Counted from the first letter of the stretch, positions 26,402 through 36,414 are shown. The stretch: DNA of 64,000 nucleotides from Fodinibius sp051746985 (GCA_051746985.1 JBNJFP010000006.1:1-64000); one strand, 5' to 3'. The notes: generated by a model not told the origin, from the sequence alone. Program-made: numbers and translations.

Positions 26402-27421
26402 ATGATTGATACCGAACTAAAACAAGCCACAAAATTCAAACAGAAGGACAAAAAAACGCTCAAACAGATAACCAGCCCTGTTTCTGAGAGTCTTTCAGAA
26501 TTTCGCACCTTTTACAAAGAAGCGCTTCGTACGGATGTATTTCTGCTCGATAAAATCGTTCAGTATCTGCTGCGCCAGAAAGGCAAAGAAATTCGTCCCA
26601 CTTTGGTATTTATGTCTGCCAAGCTTTTTGGGGATGTTAACAAACGAAGCTATGTAGCAGCTACAATGATTGAATTGCTGCATACGGCCACTCTTATTCA
26701 TGATGATGTGGTGGATGATGCCGAAATTCGCCGGGGATTTTTGAGCATCAACAAGGTTTGGAAAAATAAGGCCAGTGTGTTATTAGGTGACTTTTTGCTC
26801 TCCAAGGGACTGCTTACCGCCCTTGATTATGAAGAGTTTAAATTGTTAAAAGTACTATCCGATGCTGTAAAAAAGATGAGCGAGGGCGAACTCCGGCAGT
26901 TCAAAGCCGCCCGATTGTTTAATATGGATGAGGAGTACTATTTCAAGGTGATATCAGAAAAAACGGCCAGCCTCATTGCCGCCTGCTGTGAGTGCGGCGC
27001 TATATCCACCTCTGATGATCCCGAAATCCATCAAAAAATGCACGACATCGGAATGGGAGTGGGAATAGCTTTTCAAATACGCGATGACCTTTTTGACTAT
27101 GGTGTTGATGATATCGGCAAGCCTAAACGCAATGATATTCAAGAGCGTAAAGTGACCCTTCCTTTTATTAAAGCTCTGGATAATGCTTCTTTTATGGAAA
27201 AGATCCGCATTCGGCACTTAATGCGTAAACGCAAGAAAAGTAAGCGCGATATTGATGACATTGTCAATTTTGTACACGAAAAAGGCGGCATGCGCTACGC
27301 CCGCTCTATCATGAACGATTACGCTGATGAAGCTTTGGATATGCTTTCAACCTTGCCCGAATCAAAAGAAAGAAAATCGTTCGAAGATCTTATTAAATTT
27401 ATCATTGAGCGGAAAAAATAA
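26402..27421 (+). CDS. Polyprenyl (trans-isoprenyl) diphosphate synthase
   Basis: A 339-residue all-trans prenyl synthase that extends isoprenoid diphosphates, probably for the menaquinone side chain. The first Asp-rich motif DDVVDD is at 101-106 and the second, DDLFD, at 228-232. KGKEIRPTLV and QIRDD are typical. It starts a run of plus-strand genes, 14 nt before the LpxH-like gene. Chain length cannot be told from sequence. Confidence 0.92.
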   Translation: MIDTELKQATKFKQKDKKTLKQITSPVSESLSEFRTFYKEALRTDVFLLDKIVQYLLRQKGKEIRPTLVFMSAKLFGDVNKRSYVAATMIELLHTATLIHDDVVDDAEIRRGFLSINKVWKNKASVLLGDFLLSKGLLTALDYEEFKLLKVLSDAVKKMSEGELRQFKAARLFNMDEEYYFKVISEKTASLIAACCECGAISTSDDPEIHQKMHDIGMGVGIAFQIRDDLFDYGVDDIGKPKRNDIQERKVTLPFIKALDNASFMEKIRIRHLMRKRKKSKRDIDDIVNFVHEKGGMRYARSIMNDYADEALDMLSTLPESKERKSFEDLIKFIIERKK

Positions 27422-27435
27422 TCCTCCGACATTTG

Positions 27436-28218
27436 ATGGATAGTCCCACACTCCAACAACCCCTTCTTTTTATTTCAGATGCACATCTTGGTGGATTCTC
27501 AGAAACCGAAAATGCGCGCATTGAATCCGAACTCATTCAGCTCATCAATTACTGTCAGCGTAATGGTATTCAGCTGGCCGTTTTAGGTGACCTATTCGAC
27601 TACTGGATGGAATACCCAAATTTTGTGCCCGAGCTCGGCAAGCGATTATTAAACAGGTTTGAGCAATATAACAATGAAATGGGACCCACCCTTTTTATTA
27701 CAGGCAACCATGATAACTGGACCCGAAATCACCTTAAAAAAAGAGGGTTCTACGTAGTACATAACTATTTCCGGTTCCAAATAAACGGACAATCGGTACT
27801 TACCCTGCATGGCGATGGACTGCCTGATCAATCCTATCAATTAAAACGGCCACCACTGCACCGGCTGCTGCGAAATAAACACTTTGTAAAGCTGTTCCAG
27901 AAAATTTTTGCCCCCAAGGTTGGCATCGGCATTATGAAATACTTTTCGCGACTGACCAGAAAAATAGATTGGGATCCCAATAAAAAAATGAAGCTTAACA
28001 ATTGGGCCAAAAAGCACCTTACCCAATCTGATATTTCTCTTATTTTATGTGGTCATGATCACATCCCCCGCGAGGAACATTTCCCTTTCGGAACCTTTAT
28101 AAATTTGGGTACCTTCTACCAGGATCGAACCATGGCACTTTATAATAACAACGCTATTTCTCTCGTTTGTTGGGAGGCCAACACGCAAACGTTAAAACAA
28201 GCAGCAGTTAATGAGTAA
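27436..28218 (+). CDS. UDP-2,3-diacylglucosamine hydrolase-like phosphoesterase (LpxH-like)
   Basis: A 260-residue calcineurin-like metallophosphoesterase. Metal-binding blocks are ISDAHLGG near the N-terminus, LGDLFDYW, GNHDNW, LHGDG and CGHDH. LFDYW and GNHD in this spacing fit LpxH, which makes lipid X in lipid A synthesis. The ATG at 27436 is chosen over a TTG one codon earlier. Its end overlaps the PBP start by 8 nt. Confidence 0.85.
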   Translation: MDSPTLQQPLLFISDAHLGGFSETENARIESELIQLINYCQRNGIQLAVLGDLFDYWMEYPNFVPELGKRLLNRFEQYNNEMGPTLFITGNHDNWTRNHLKKRGFYVVHNYFRFQINGQSVLTLHGDGLPDQSYQLKRPPLHRLLRNKHFVKLFQKIFAPKVGIGIMKYFSRLTRKIDWDPNKKMKLNNWAKKHLTQSDISLILCGHDHIPREEHFPFGTFINLGTFYQDRTMALYNNNAISLVCWEANTQTLKQAAVNE

Positions 28219-30508
28219 CTCCAATTACGACAATGATATGGATCGGTATTTTAACGATCCCAATTATCGCCGAAAAAAAGCCAATGAACGTAACGGCAAC
28301 GGAAACGGTCAAACATTTACATTTTCCAAAATATGGCGATGGATCGGTATTGCTGCTGGCATCATCATTTTATTAATCACCGGCTTCACCATTTTTCTGG
28401 TCCAGGGCCTGCCATCCATACAAGAGCTTGAAAATCCCAAAACGGCCGTAGCCTCGGAATTAAAAAGTCGCGATGGTGTCGTGCTCGACCGCTATTATAC
28501 CGAAAACCGCACGTATGTTCCCATCGAGCAGATATCGCCCTATGTTGTTGATGCCCTTGTTGCTACCGAAGACCACCGTTTTTATACGCATTGGGGAATT
28601 GATATGGTCCGCACCCTGGCCATCCCCTGGCATCTGATTAACGGTCGTGTTCAGGGAGGCTCCACCATTACCCAGCAGCTGGCCCGTAACCTTTATAAAA
28701 AAATCGGCCGTGACTTTTCCATCATTCGCAAGTTCCGTGAAATGATAACGGCCGTCCAGATCGAGCACAATTATACCAAACGTGAAATCATTGAGATGTA
28801 TCTAAATACGGTTGAATTCCCTAACAGTGCCTATGGGATTGAATCAGCCGCGCGTACACATTATGACAAACCTGCCAGCGACCTAACTATTTCTGAAGCT
28901 GCTACTCTTGTTGGTTCATTGCAAATGGTTTATATCTATAATCCTCGCGTAAATCCCGATAACGCCCGAAATCGACGTAATACGGTTCTTTTCCTGCTGA
29001 ACCAACGAGGATTTATCAGCAATGCCGTGTACGACAATCTTAAAGAAGAACCTATTGTGCTCGATTATCGTCCCCCATCCAAAGCGGGACAAGAAAATCG
29101 ATATTTTGGGTACTATGTTCGTAAACAAGTTGACGACTGGCTTTCCGAAAATGGGTACAATTTAAATACGGATGGGTTAACCATTTATACCACTATTGAT
29201 TCGCGACTACAGCGCCATGCCGAGCAGGCTCTTCGTACCAAACTCGATTCTTTGCAAACATTGTACGAAAAAGAGTGGACCTCCAACGATGGGGAATATA
29301 TGGATGAGTTCTGGGAAAAATACCCAAGCTTTTTACAAGCGTTCATCAGAAGAACCGATCGGTATAAAAATGCGTTTTCAAAATTAGATACCGACCAGGA
29401 ATCCGTAGTCTTTGATACGCTGATGGCCGATTCTGCTTTTGTTGATTCGGTAAAAAGAGCCGAAACCCGTCTCGAAGCTGGTTTTGTAGGTATAGACCCC
29501 AATAACGGCAGCGTATTGGCGTGGGTGGGTGGATCAAATTACGGCAACGTTCAATTTGACCACGTATATCAATCGCGGCGACAAGCGGGTTCTACATTTA
29601 AGCCTTTTGTCTATACGGTCGCTATCGATAACGGCTATAAACCGTATCACAAATTTTCAAAATTCCCCAGCGTATTTTACGATCGCTCAGGTAATGCATG
29701 GAAACCCAAAGATCCACAGGTACCCGACGGACCGGAAATGGTGCCCCTAAGACAGGCCTTGGCACGTAGTTTGAATAACGTTACCATACGCCTTTTACCA
29801 GAGTTGGCAGGAGCCCCGGGCACAAATAAACTCGAAGAGCTCGAACCGGCAGCCCGTAAAATAAAGCAGATGGCTTCTAACCTGGGCGTTGATATGTCGC
29901 TGACCCCGGCCTACCCTTCTATTTCCCTTGGTACGGCCGAAGTTTCCCTGCTCGAAATGGTGAGCGCCTACACGACGTTTGCAAATCAAGGCGTCCATAT
30001 TGAACCCATTACCGTTACCCGCATCGAGGACAAAGAAGGTAACGTGATTAAAGAATACCACCCTGAATACCAGGAAGAGGTGATCAGTCCCGAAACAGCC
30101 TATATGATGATTGATATGATGCGTGGAGTCATACGCGGCGGCGATGGGTATCACGGGACGGGCGTTCGTCTCCGAAATGTATATAATGTCCGTCAGGATG
30201 TAGCCGGGAAAACAGGTACCACACAAAATAGTGCCGACAACTGGTTTATGGCGATGATGCCTCATATGACCATGGGAGCCTGGGTTGGTGGAGAAAACAG
30301 GATGATCCGCTTCCCCGAAGATACCTATATTGGTCAGGGAGCCCGATCTGCCTTACCCATTGTTGGCGAATTCATTAACGCCGCCTCTTCTGATCCCGAG
30401 GCTCCCTGGAGCTATGAAGCCTTTGAATCTCCACCTGGATTTGTAATGCCGCAAGATCCTGACAGTGCCGAAGAAAACGATACCGGTACCGGACGTATTA
30501 ACTGGTAG
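28211..30508 (+). CDS. Class A penicillin-binding protein (PBP1A-like)
   Basis: A 765-residue bifunctional peptidoglycan synthase anchored in the inner membrane. A Gly/Asn-rich cytosolic tail is followed by one transmembrane segment (about 43-65). The GT51 domain has EDHRFYTHWG and GGSTITQQLARNL. The transpeptidase domain has the active-site motifs STFK, SLN and KTGT. The C-terminus is acidic and Pro-rich. All catalytic motifs are intact. Confidence 0.94.
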   Translation: MSNSNYDNDMDRYFNDPNYRRKKANERNGNGNGQTFTFSKIWRWIGIAAGIIILLITGFTIFLVQGLPSIQELENPKTAVASELKSRDGVVLDRYYTENRTYVPIEQISPYVVDALVATEDHRFYTHWGIDMVRTLAIPWHLINGRVQGGSTITQQLARNLYKKIGRDFSIIRKFREMITAVQIEHNYTKREIIEMYLNTVEFPNSAYGIESAARTHYDKPASDLTISEAATLVGSLQMVYIYNPRVNPDNARNRRNTVLFLLNQRGFISNAVYDNLKEEPIVLDYRPPSKAGQENRYFGYYVRKQVDDWLSENGYNLNTDGLTIYTTIDSRLQRHAEQALRTKLDSLQTLYEKEWTSNDGEYMDEFWEKYPSFLQAFIRRTDRYKNAFSKLDTDQESVVFDTLMADSAFVDSVKRAETRLEAGFVGIDPNNGSVLAWVGGSNYGNVQFDHVYQSRRQAGSTFKPFVYTVAIDNGYKPYHKFSKFPSVFYDRSGNAWKPKDPQVPDGPEMVPLRQALARSLNNVTIRLLPELAGAPGTNKLEELEPAARKIKQMASNLGVDMSLTPAYPSISLGTAEVSLLEMVSAYTTFANQGVHIEPITVTRIEDKEGNVIKEYHPEYQEEVISPETAYMMIDMMRGVIRGGDGYHGTGVRLRNVYNVRQDVAGKTGTTQNSADNWFMAMMPHMTMGAWVGGENRMIRFPEDTYIGQGARSALPIVGEFINAASSDPEAPWSYEAFESPPGFVMPQDPDSAEENDTGTGRINW

Positions 30509-30517
30509 TGCAATATA

Positions 30518-31648
30518 ATGACCAAGCTGGATTTCGACAGCAAAACAAGGCTATCTCAGCTTTTTTCTGATGCCGACATCTCCCGCCTTAGTTACACGGC
30601 ATCAACAGCTGAACATCAGGGTAAGCTTACGGACCTTCAGTTGGCACTGCTTTTGGAAAAAGAGCTGCCCTACCTGTTCGTGCCTAAAAAGCATGGCGGA
30701 TTAGAAAAAGATTTGATTGACGCCTTACCGTTACTCGAAGAGCTTTCTTACCTCGATGGAAGTCTGGGCTGGCGCCTTACTCTGATAGCTGGCGCGGGCC
30801 TGTTTTGCGCTTTTATGGATCCCAAATTTGCTGAACCCTTTTTCTCAAATAACAAGGCTATTATCACTGGTTCTGGCTTTCCCGGAGGTCAGGCAATACC
30901 ACGTCAATCCTCCTACACCGTAAGTGGAAAATGGAAATACGCCACAGGCATTGAGCATGCCACCCTTATTACCGCCACCTGTTTTATACAAAACAGCAAA
31001 AAGGAAAATCAATCTAAAGGTGGAAAAACAACTAAGGCGTTCGCCTTTTATCCTGATGAGATTACTATTCATAAGACGTGGAACAGCTTCGGGCTAAAAG
31101 CTACTGGCAGCCATACTTTTGAAGCAAACAGCGTTCGCATCCCAAAAAAACGAACGTTTACTATTGCACCTGAAGAATCTCAGTTCAATGCTTCAATTTA
31201 CCACTACCCCTTTGATGCCTTTGCTCATGCCACGCTTGCAGTTTCCTTATTTGGAATGGTCAATCGTTTTCTTGATGAAGCTAAATATATTGTACAAGCA
31301 AAGAATAAAGGGATTTCAAATAATGAACCTTCTGACAGCACTGAAAAAGAATTTGAGCAATGCTTTCAAAAATTTCGAGAAACCAGATCAAACCTCTATA
31401 CCATAGTTGATTCTTCGTGGAATAGCTTGGTTAAGAATGGGGTTCTGCAACAACCAGTCATCACTGAGGTCTGCCAACAGTCGCGCCGTTCAGCCCGGCA
31501 AGCCATCAAAAGTGTACAAGCAATTTATCCCCTTTTAGGGATGGCTGTTATTCCTCCAGATACGGTCATTAACCGATGCTGGCGCGACATCCACACTGCC
31601 AGTCAGCACATGTTTCTCCGGCCACAACCTGCATCCTCATCAAAATAA
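30518..31648 (+). CDS. Acyl-CoA dehydrogenase-like flavoprotein
   Basis: A 376-residue protein with the acyl-CoA dehydrogenase fold: an N-terminal helical domain with VPKKHGGLE, a central beta-domain with ITGSGFPGGQA and VSGKWKYATG, and a C-terminal helical domain. The central GKWKYATGIEH resembles GxWxxxSG of flavin-dependent group D hydroxylases (HsaA/HpaB-like) as much as true dehydrogenases. The substrate is unknown. It starts 9 nt after the PBP gene and ends at a terminator. Confidence 0.75.
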   Translation: MTKLDFDSKTRLSQLFSDADISRLSYTASTAEHQGKLTDLQLALLLEKELPYLFVPKKHGGLEKDLIDALPLLEELSYLDGSLGWRLTLIAGAGLFCAFMDPKFAEPFFSNNKAIITGSGFPGGQAIPRQSSYTVSGKWKYATGIEHATLITATCFIQNSKKENQSKGGKTTKAFAFYPDEITIHKTWNSFGLKATGSHTFEANSVRIPKKRTFTIAPEESQFNASIYHYPFDAFAHATLAVSLFGMVNRFLDEAKYIVQAKNKGISNNEPSDSTEKEFEQCFQKFRETRSNLYTIVDSSWNSLVKNGVLQQPVITEVCQQSRRSARQAIKSVQAIYPLLGMAVIPPDTVINRCWRDIHTASQHMFLRPQPASSSK

Positions 31649-31680
31649 AAAAAGGCGACCTTCGGTAGGAAGATCGCCTT
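31645..31680 (-). terminator. Intrinsic terminator of the atpDC operon
   Basis: AAGGCGACCTTC and GAAGATCGCCTT (31652-31663, 31669-31680) form a 12-bp stem with one mismatch. On the minus strand a T7 tract follows. It may also stop the convergent flavoprotein gene. Confidence 0.75.
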
Positions 31681-31706
31681 AAAGAAATTATCAAACTGGA
31701 ACGATG

Positions 31707-32126
31707 CTACTGTGTACTTACTCCAAGATCAGCGGTTAGCTTGATGCGATTTTCTGCACGCTTAAGTGCTTTTTTAGCTCGTTCCTTATCAATGCTTTTA
31801 TCACCCGATTCAAGACGCTCCAAAGCTCGTCGTTTAGCTTCTTTGGCACGCTCAATATCAATTTCCTCAACCGGTTCGGCGGCTTCGGCAAGCAGCGTCA
31901 ATTTATTATCCACTACCTCTACAAATCCGCCGGTAACAGCAAAGTGTTCTTCTCCACCTGCCGCTTTTCTGACGAGAATTTCGCCAATTTCAAGCGAGGA
32001 GATGATATTTGCGTGAAGCGTCTTAACTTCGAAACTCCCCATCTCTCCGGGGACGCGCACTCCGGTCACCTCATCATCAAAAATGGAACCTTCCGGAGTA
32101 AGTATCTGTGCGTTAAAGCTATTCAT
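31707..32126 (-). CDS. atpC: F1-ATPase epsilon subunit
   Basis: A 139-residue protein with the N-terminal beta-sandwich (FNAQILTPEGSIF, GEMGSFEVKTLHANI, FAVTGGFVEV) and a C-terminal helical hairpin (ERAKEAKRRALERL). It lies 12 nt after atpD. The remaining ATP synthase genes are not in the window. Confidence 0.95.
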   Translation of the reverse strand: MNSFNAQILTPEGSIFDDEVTGVRVPGEMGSFEVKTLHANIISSLEIGEILVRKAAGGEEHFAVTGGFVEVVDNKLTLLAEAAEPVEEIDIERAKEAKRRALERLESGDKSIDKERAKKALKRAENRIKLTADLGVSTQ

Positions 32127-32138
32127 TATTTAATCCTC

Positions 32139-33638
32139 TTATTCTGCTGCTTCAGCTTCTTCTTCAGCTAACAGCTCTTCGCCTTTTTCTTCAGCTTCTT
32201 CTATGGTTCCAACCATATAGAATGCCTTCTCGGGCAGATGATCAAGTTCGCCGTCAAGAATCTTCTTAAATCCTTTAACCGTATCATCGATGTTAACATA
32301 TTTACCAGGCTGGCCGGTAAACTGTTCTGCTACGAAGAAAGGTTGACTCAGAAATCGCTGGATACGTCGGGCACGAGCAACAACCGTTTTGTCCTCATCC
32401 GAAAGTTCGTCCATACCCAAAATAGCGATAATATCCTGCAGATCTTTGTACTTTTGCAGTACCTGAATTACTCGCTGAGCAGTATCATAGTGATCTTTAC
32501 CTACGATATGCGGATCAAGAATTCGTGAAGAAGAATCAAGTGGATCCACAGCAGGATAAATACCAATCTGTGTAAGTGCACGACTCAAGGTGGTCGTAGC
32601 ATCCAAGTGGGCAAATGTCGTTGCTGGAGCAGGATCCGTCAAGTCATCAGCAGGTACGTAAACCGCCTGTACTGATGTAATAGAACCATTTTTGGTAGAA
32701 GTAATACGCTCCTGCAAATCACCCATTTCGGTAGCCAGTGTCGGCTGATAGCCTACCGCTGAAGGCATTCGTCCAAGCAGAGCAGATACCTCAGAACCGG
32801 CCTGGGTAAATCGGAAAATATTGTCAATAAAGAGCAGAATATCGCGCGAAACTTCTTCGCGGAAATACTCGGCCAACGTCAAACCAGAAAGTGCTACCCG
32901 AGCACGTGCCCCGGGAGGTTCGTTCATCTGACCAAAAGCAAAAGAGGCCTTGGATTTTTTTAATGCATCTTTATCTACTTTACTGAGATCCCATTTTCCT
33001 TCCTCAAAAGCTTCCTTAAACTCTTTGCCATAATTGATAATGTCGGCCTCAAGCATCTCGCGAATCAAATCATTCCCCTCACGAGTACGCTCACCAACAC
33101 CCGCAAATACCGAAAGACCTCCGTGGCCTTTAGCAATATTGTTAATCAATTCCTGAATAAGAACCGTTTTACCTACCCCGGCACCTCCAAAAAGTCCCGT
33201 TTTACCACCTTTCGCATATGGGCAAAGCAAGTCAATAACCTTAATTCCAGTTTCGAGCATCTCGGTAGATGTGGCCAAATCTTTAAAGTCTGGCGCTGAC
33301 CGATGAATAGGATATTTACGATCTCCTTTGGGCGGCTCAATTCCGTCGATAGGTTCTCCAACCACGTTAAATACACGACCGCGGACGTCCTCACCTACCG
33401 GCATAGAAATCGGAGCATCAGTATCGACCACTTCCATCTCGCGAACTAACCCATCGGTAGAGTCCATCGCAATAGTACGCACGCGATTTTCGCCAAGGTG
33501 TTGAGCAACCTCCAAATAGAGTTTAGAATTGTCTTCTCTTTCGATATAAAGTGCATTTAGTACGGGCGGAATTTCGCCTTGATCAAAATCAACATCCACG
33601 ACCGGACCAATCACTTGTGCAACGGTTCCTTTGTTCAT
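32139..33638 (-). CDS. atpD: F1-ATPase beta subunit
   Basis: A 499-residue catalytic subunit. The P-loop GGAGVGKT, catalytic Glu in GVGERTREGND, Walker B ILLFIDNIFRFTQAG, and MDELSDEDK (the DELSEED loop) are all present. The N-terminus starts NKGTVAQVIGPVVDV. An acidic Glu/Ala tail of about 20 residues ends the protein. atpD and atpC stand apart from the rest of the operon. Confidence 0.97.
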   Translation of the reverse strand: MNKGTVAQVIGPVVDVDFDQGEIPPVLNALYIEREDNSKLYLEVAQHLGENRVRTIAMDSTDGLVREMEVVDTDAPISMPVGEDVRGRVFNVVGEPIDGIEPPKGDRKYPIHRSAPDFKDLATSTEMLETGIKVIDLLCPYAKGGKTGLFGGAGVGKTVLIQELINNIAKGHGGLSVFAGVGERTREGNDLIREMLEADIINYGKEFKEAFEEGKWDLSKVDKDALKKSKASFAFGQMNEPPGARARVALSGLTLAEYFREEVSRDILLFIDNIFRFTQAGSEVSALLGRMPSAVGYQPTLATEMGDLQERITSTKNGSITSVQAVYVPADDLTDPAPATTFAHLDATTTLSRALTQIGIYPAVDPLDSSSRILDPHIVGKDHYDTAQRVIQVLQKYKDLQDIIAILGMDELSDEDKTVVARARRIQRFLSQPFFVAEQFTGQPGKYVNIDDTVKGFKKILDGELDHLPEKAFYMVGTIEEAEEKGEELLAEEEAEAAE

Positions 33639-34038
33639 TATTTATTGAATTCTAATGAGTTAAATTTGATAATTTCTTTTGGTAGAAAATGATTTTCTTC
33701 CACCACCTAAGAAGCGGCGAAAGTTAGGATTTTTTGCGAGCAAATGAAAGTCAAAATGCGTTCTTTGTTTTGATGTTCTCCACCGATATTCATCAATGCT
33801 AATATTTAACAAGACAACTCTATTAGCGCTCTACCCATTAGCGTACAAAAATGGCATCTGTATTTTTCCTAACGATAACGTTCACCAACAATTAGAATAC
33901 AAGCTAAGCTATTAAAAGTTGTAACCAATGACGCTTACAGGAACATATCAACAAAAAAGTTAGTTGATTTAGAACATTACGAAAAAAACCTTATTTATCG
34001 CTTTAAATTTTTTGCACACGGATTCCACCTCACATTTA
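33639..34038. other. Divergent AT-rich region upstream of atpD, nothing specific
   Basis: These 400 nt separate atpD and the exported methyltransferase. No hairpin, RNA gene or clear promoter could be supported. Confidence 0.5.
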
Positions 34039-34899
34039 ATGAAAATCATTATGAACCTACTATCATTATTTAAAACCTGTCGTTCTTATCTCTGGGCTGT
34101 GATTGTATTTCTCATGTTCTTTATGGTTGGCCAATCAACGTTATCCGCCCAAGATCTTGACGTCCCCTATGTTCCAACGCCCGAAGATGTAGTTGAACGG
34201 ATGCTGGATGTAACCGATGTAAAATCGAGCGACTATGTGGTAGATTTAGGCTCTGGCGACGGACGCATCGTAATCGCAGCTGCAAAACGTGGAGCCAGCG
34301 GCCACGGTATCGATCTCGACCCCAAACGCATTGCAGAAGCACGCGAAAATGCACAGGAAGAAGGGGTTGACAATCGCATTATGTTTATGGAGGAAGATAT
34401 CTTCGATACCGATTTTAGTGAAGCCTCGGTCATCACTATGTACCTACTGCCCTCCGTCAATAAAAAACTGCGTCCCAAATTGTTAGAAGATCTTCAGCCA
34501 GGCACACAGATTGTATCACATAGCTTTAATATGGGAAGCTGGAAAGCGGATAAAGAAATTGTAGTACGCAACAACGGCTCCAGCCACGATGTGTATTATT
34601 GGATTGTTCCTGCCAAGGTCGAAGGCTCGTGGACCTGGAATCATGATGGCGCCGACTTTACCCTGTCAATCAACCAGCGGTTTCAGGAAATATCAACAAA
34701 AATAACAGACGGCACCGACGCTCACTACGATATTACTCAAGCCGAACTGGAAGGAAAACGAATTAACATTCGCGCTGCAAAAGATGGGCAACAGTATATT
34801 TTTAGCGGGCGCGTTGAGGGAGATACCATACATGGCATGATGCAGCACCATGATGGTGACGACAAACGCTTTTTTCAGTGGGAAGCAACCCGAAACTAA
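34039..34899 (+). CDS. Exported or membrane-anchored FAM173-like SAM methyltransferase
   Basis: The ATG at 34039 gives 286 residues; a TTG at 34012 or an ATG at 34051 are alternatives. An N-terminal hydrophobic segment (about 17-31) ends with STLSAQD, a signal-peptidase-like site after A37. The class I methyltransferase domain begins YVPTPEDVVERML (44-56), with the SAM motif VDLGSGDGR (68-76). IDLDPKRIAEA, YLLPSVNKKLRPKL and SHSFNMG follow. This block resembles the FAM173/ATPSC-KMT protein-lysine methyltransferases and their bacterial relatives. The last roughly 85 residues form an extra beta-rich domain. The start lies 401 nt from the divergent atpD start. Target and localisation are unproven. 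Confidence 0.8.
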   Translation: MKIIMNLLSLFKTCRSYLWAVIVFLMFFMVGQSTLSAQDLDVPYVPTPEDVVERMLDVTDVKSSDYVVDLGSGDGRIVIAAAKRGASGHGIDLDPKRIAEARENAQEEGVDNRIMFMEEDIFDTDFSEASVITMYLLPSVNKKLRPKLLEDLQPGTQIVSHSFNMGSWKADKEIVVRNNGSSHDVYYWIVPAKVEGSWTWNHDGADFTLSINQRFQEISTKITDGTDAHYDITQAELEGKRINIRAAKDGQQYIFSGRVEGDTIHGMMQHHDGDDKRFFQWEATRN

Positions 34900-34949
34900 T
34901 GCAAACCCGTTTCCTCAACACATCTGAAGATGCCATTTAACGCTTCGCC

Positions 34950-36272
34950 ATGAACCGAGCCAACTCCGGGAGTCCCCTTAAAGTCTTTACAAGCTTTAGT
35001 GCCATCGCCGTTGTTGTCGGCATTGTTGTTGGTATCGGGATTTTTAGGCTGCCCTCTATCGTAGCTCAAAACGCGGCTACCGAGTGGGAATATATTAGCT
35101 TTTGGCTTGCCGGTGGGATAATCTCAATACTCGGGGCCCTCTGCTACGCTGAAATTGCCACCAAAAAGCCCGATGCAGGCGGTGAGTATTACTTTCTTAC
35201 CGAAGCCTACGGTCCTACCATTGGCTTTCTATTTTCATGGGGACGAATGACCGTTATCCAAACCGGATCTATTGCCTTGGCCGCATTCATATTGGGCGAT
35301 TATGCCACCACCATTTATGACTTTGGCACCTACAGCTCTTCCATCTACGCAGCCATAACCGTCGTGGGGTTAACCGGCCTCAATATTTGGGGAACCAATC
35401 CCGCAAAAAATGCCCAAAATGCGATGACCACCCTCATTATCGCCATTTTGCTACTCTGTGGCTTAGCGGGATTCCTTACCGGAGGCGAAATCACAAGTCA
35501 GTCGCAAAACGGATCTACAGTAGAAAGCTCAGCGGGCGCTGCCATGATTTTTGTACTTCTCACCTACGGGGGATGGAACGAAGGGGTTTACCTTTCTGCA
35601 GAACTCAAAAACGTGCGCAAAAATATGTCTCGGGTCCTACTTATTGGACTAACCGTCATCACCATATTATACATTCTTATAAACAGCGCCTACCTGCAAG
35701 TACTGGGTCTCGAGCAGCTCCGCTCCTCTGATACCATTGGCGTAGATTTGACAAATGGAATTTTTGGCTCAGAAGGAGCTTTTGTGATGGCCATTATTGT
35801 GATTATTTCTGCCCTTTCAACCGCTAACGCCACCATCATAACAGGTGCCCGTACCAACTACGCACTGGGACGTGATTTTAGTGCTTTACAGTGGATCGGC
35901 AAGTGGAATCCCAATTTAAACAGTCCCATTAATGCCTTGGTTGTTCAGGGAGGCATCAGCTTGGGACTTGTTTTCCTGGGTGCCTTCACTCAAGAGGCCG
36001 TATCAACCATGGTTGACTATACAGCCCCCGTATTTTGGTTTTTTATTCTACTCACTACTATCACCCTGTTCCTTTTTCGGGATGAAGAACATGCCGTAGA
36101 AAATTCTTTCACCGTTCCGCTTTATCCGCTTACCCCAATCGTATTTATTGCCTGTTGCCTGTACCTGTTGTACTCCAGTGTTATGTTTACCGGATGGGGA
36201 GCCCTGGTTGGAATCGCGATTTTAGCCATTGGACTGCCCGTCTATTATTGGACCCGGCACAACTCACACTGA
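34950..36272 (+). CDS. APC-family amino acid permease
   Basis: A 440-residue integral membrane transporter with about 12 hydrophobic segments. The family motif GIGIFRLPSIVA lies in the first segment (about 27-38), followed by GGIISILGALCYAEIAT and DAGGEYYFLTEAYG. FVLLTYGGWNEGVYLSAELKN fits the APC consensus around the sixth segment. It is likely a proton-coupled amino-acid importer or exchanger; the substrate is unknown. Confidence 0.88.
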   Translation: MNRANSGSPLKVFTSFSAIAVVVGIVVGIGIFRLPSIVAQNAATEWEYISFWLAGGIISILGALCYAEIATKKPDAGGEYYFLTEAYGPTIGFLFSWGRMTVIQTGSIALAAFILGDYATTIYDFGTYSSSIYAAITVVGLTGLNIWGTNPAKNAQNAMTTLIIAILLLCGLAGFLTGGEITSQSQNGSTVESSAGAAMIFVLLTYGGWNEGVYLSAELKNVRKNMSRVLLIGLTVITILYILINSAYLQVLGLEQLRSSDTIGVDLTNGIFGSEGAFVMAIIVIISALSTANATIITGARTNYALGRDFSALQWIGKWNPNLNSPINALVVQGGISLGLVFLGAFTQEAVSTMVDYTAPVFWFFILLTTITLFLFRDEEHAVENSFTVPLYPLTPIVFIACCLYLLYSSVMFTGWGALVGIAILAIGLPVYYWTRHNSH

Positions 36273-36397
36273 TATTCAAAAAACACAGAATTCCTACATT
36301 CACAATTAGCAACTCCCCTGCTAATCCCGTATTTTTGGCACCTTGCTTTACCATTTTTTACAGAAAAATTAATACAATAAGTGAGCAGACGCTTTGT

Positions 36398-36414
36398 TAC
36401 ACTTTGCAAGTGTA
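36398..36414. promoter_or_regulatory. Operator-like palindrome upstream of rsmB
   Basis: TACACTT-TGC-AAGTGTA has perfect 7-bp arms and lies about 59 nt before the rsmB start. The 200-nt gap otherwise shows no promoter I can support. Confidence 0.3.

Noticed and set aside
36330..36350. TTGGCACC followed by TTGC before rsmB
   Set aside because: The TTGC begins only 1 nt after TTGGCAC instead of 5, and TTTAC is found at the right spacing.
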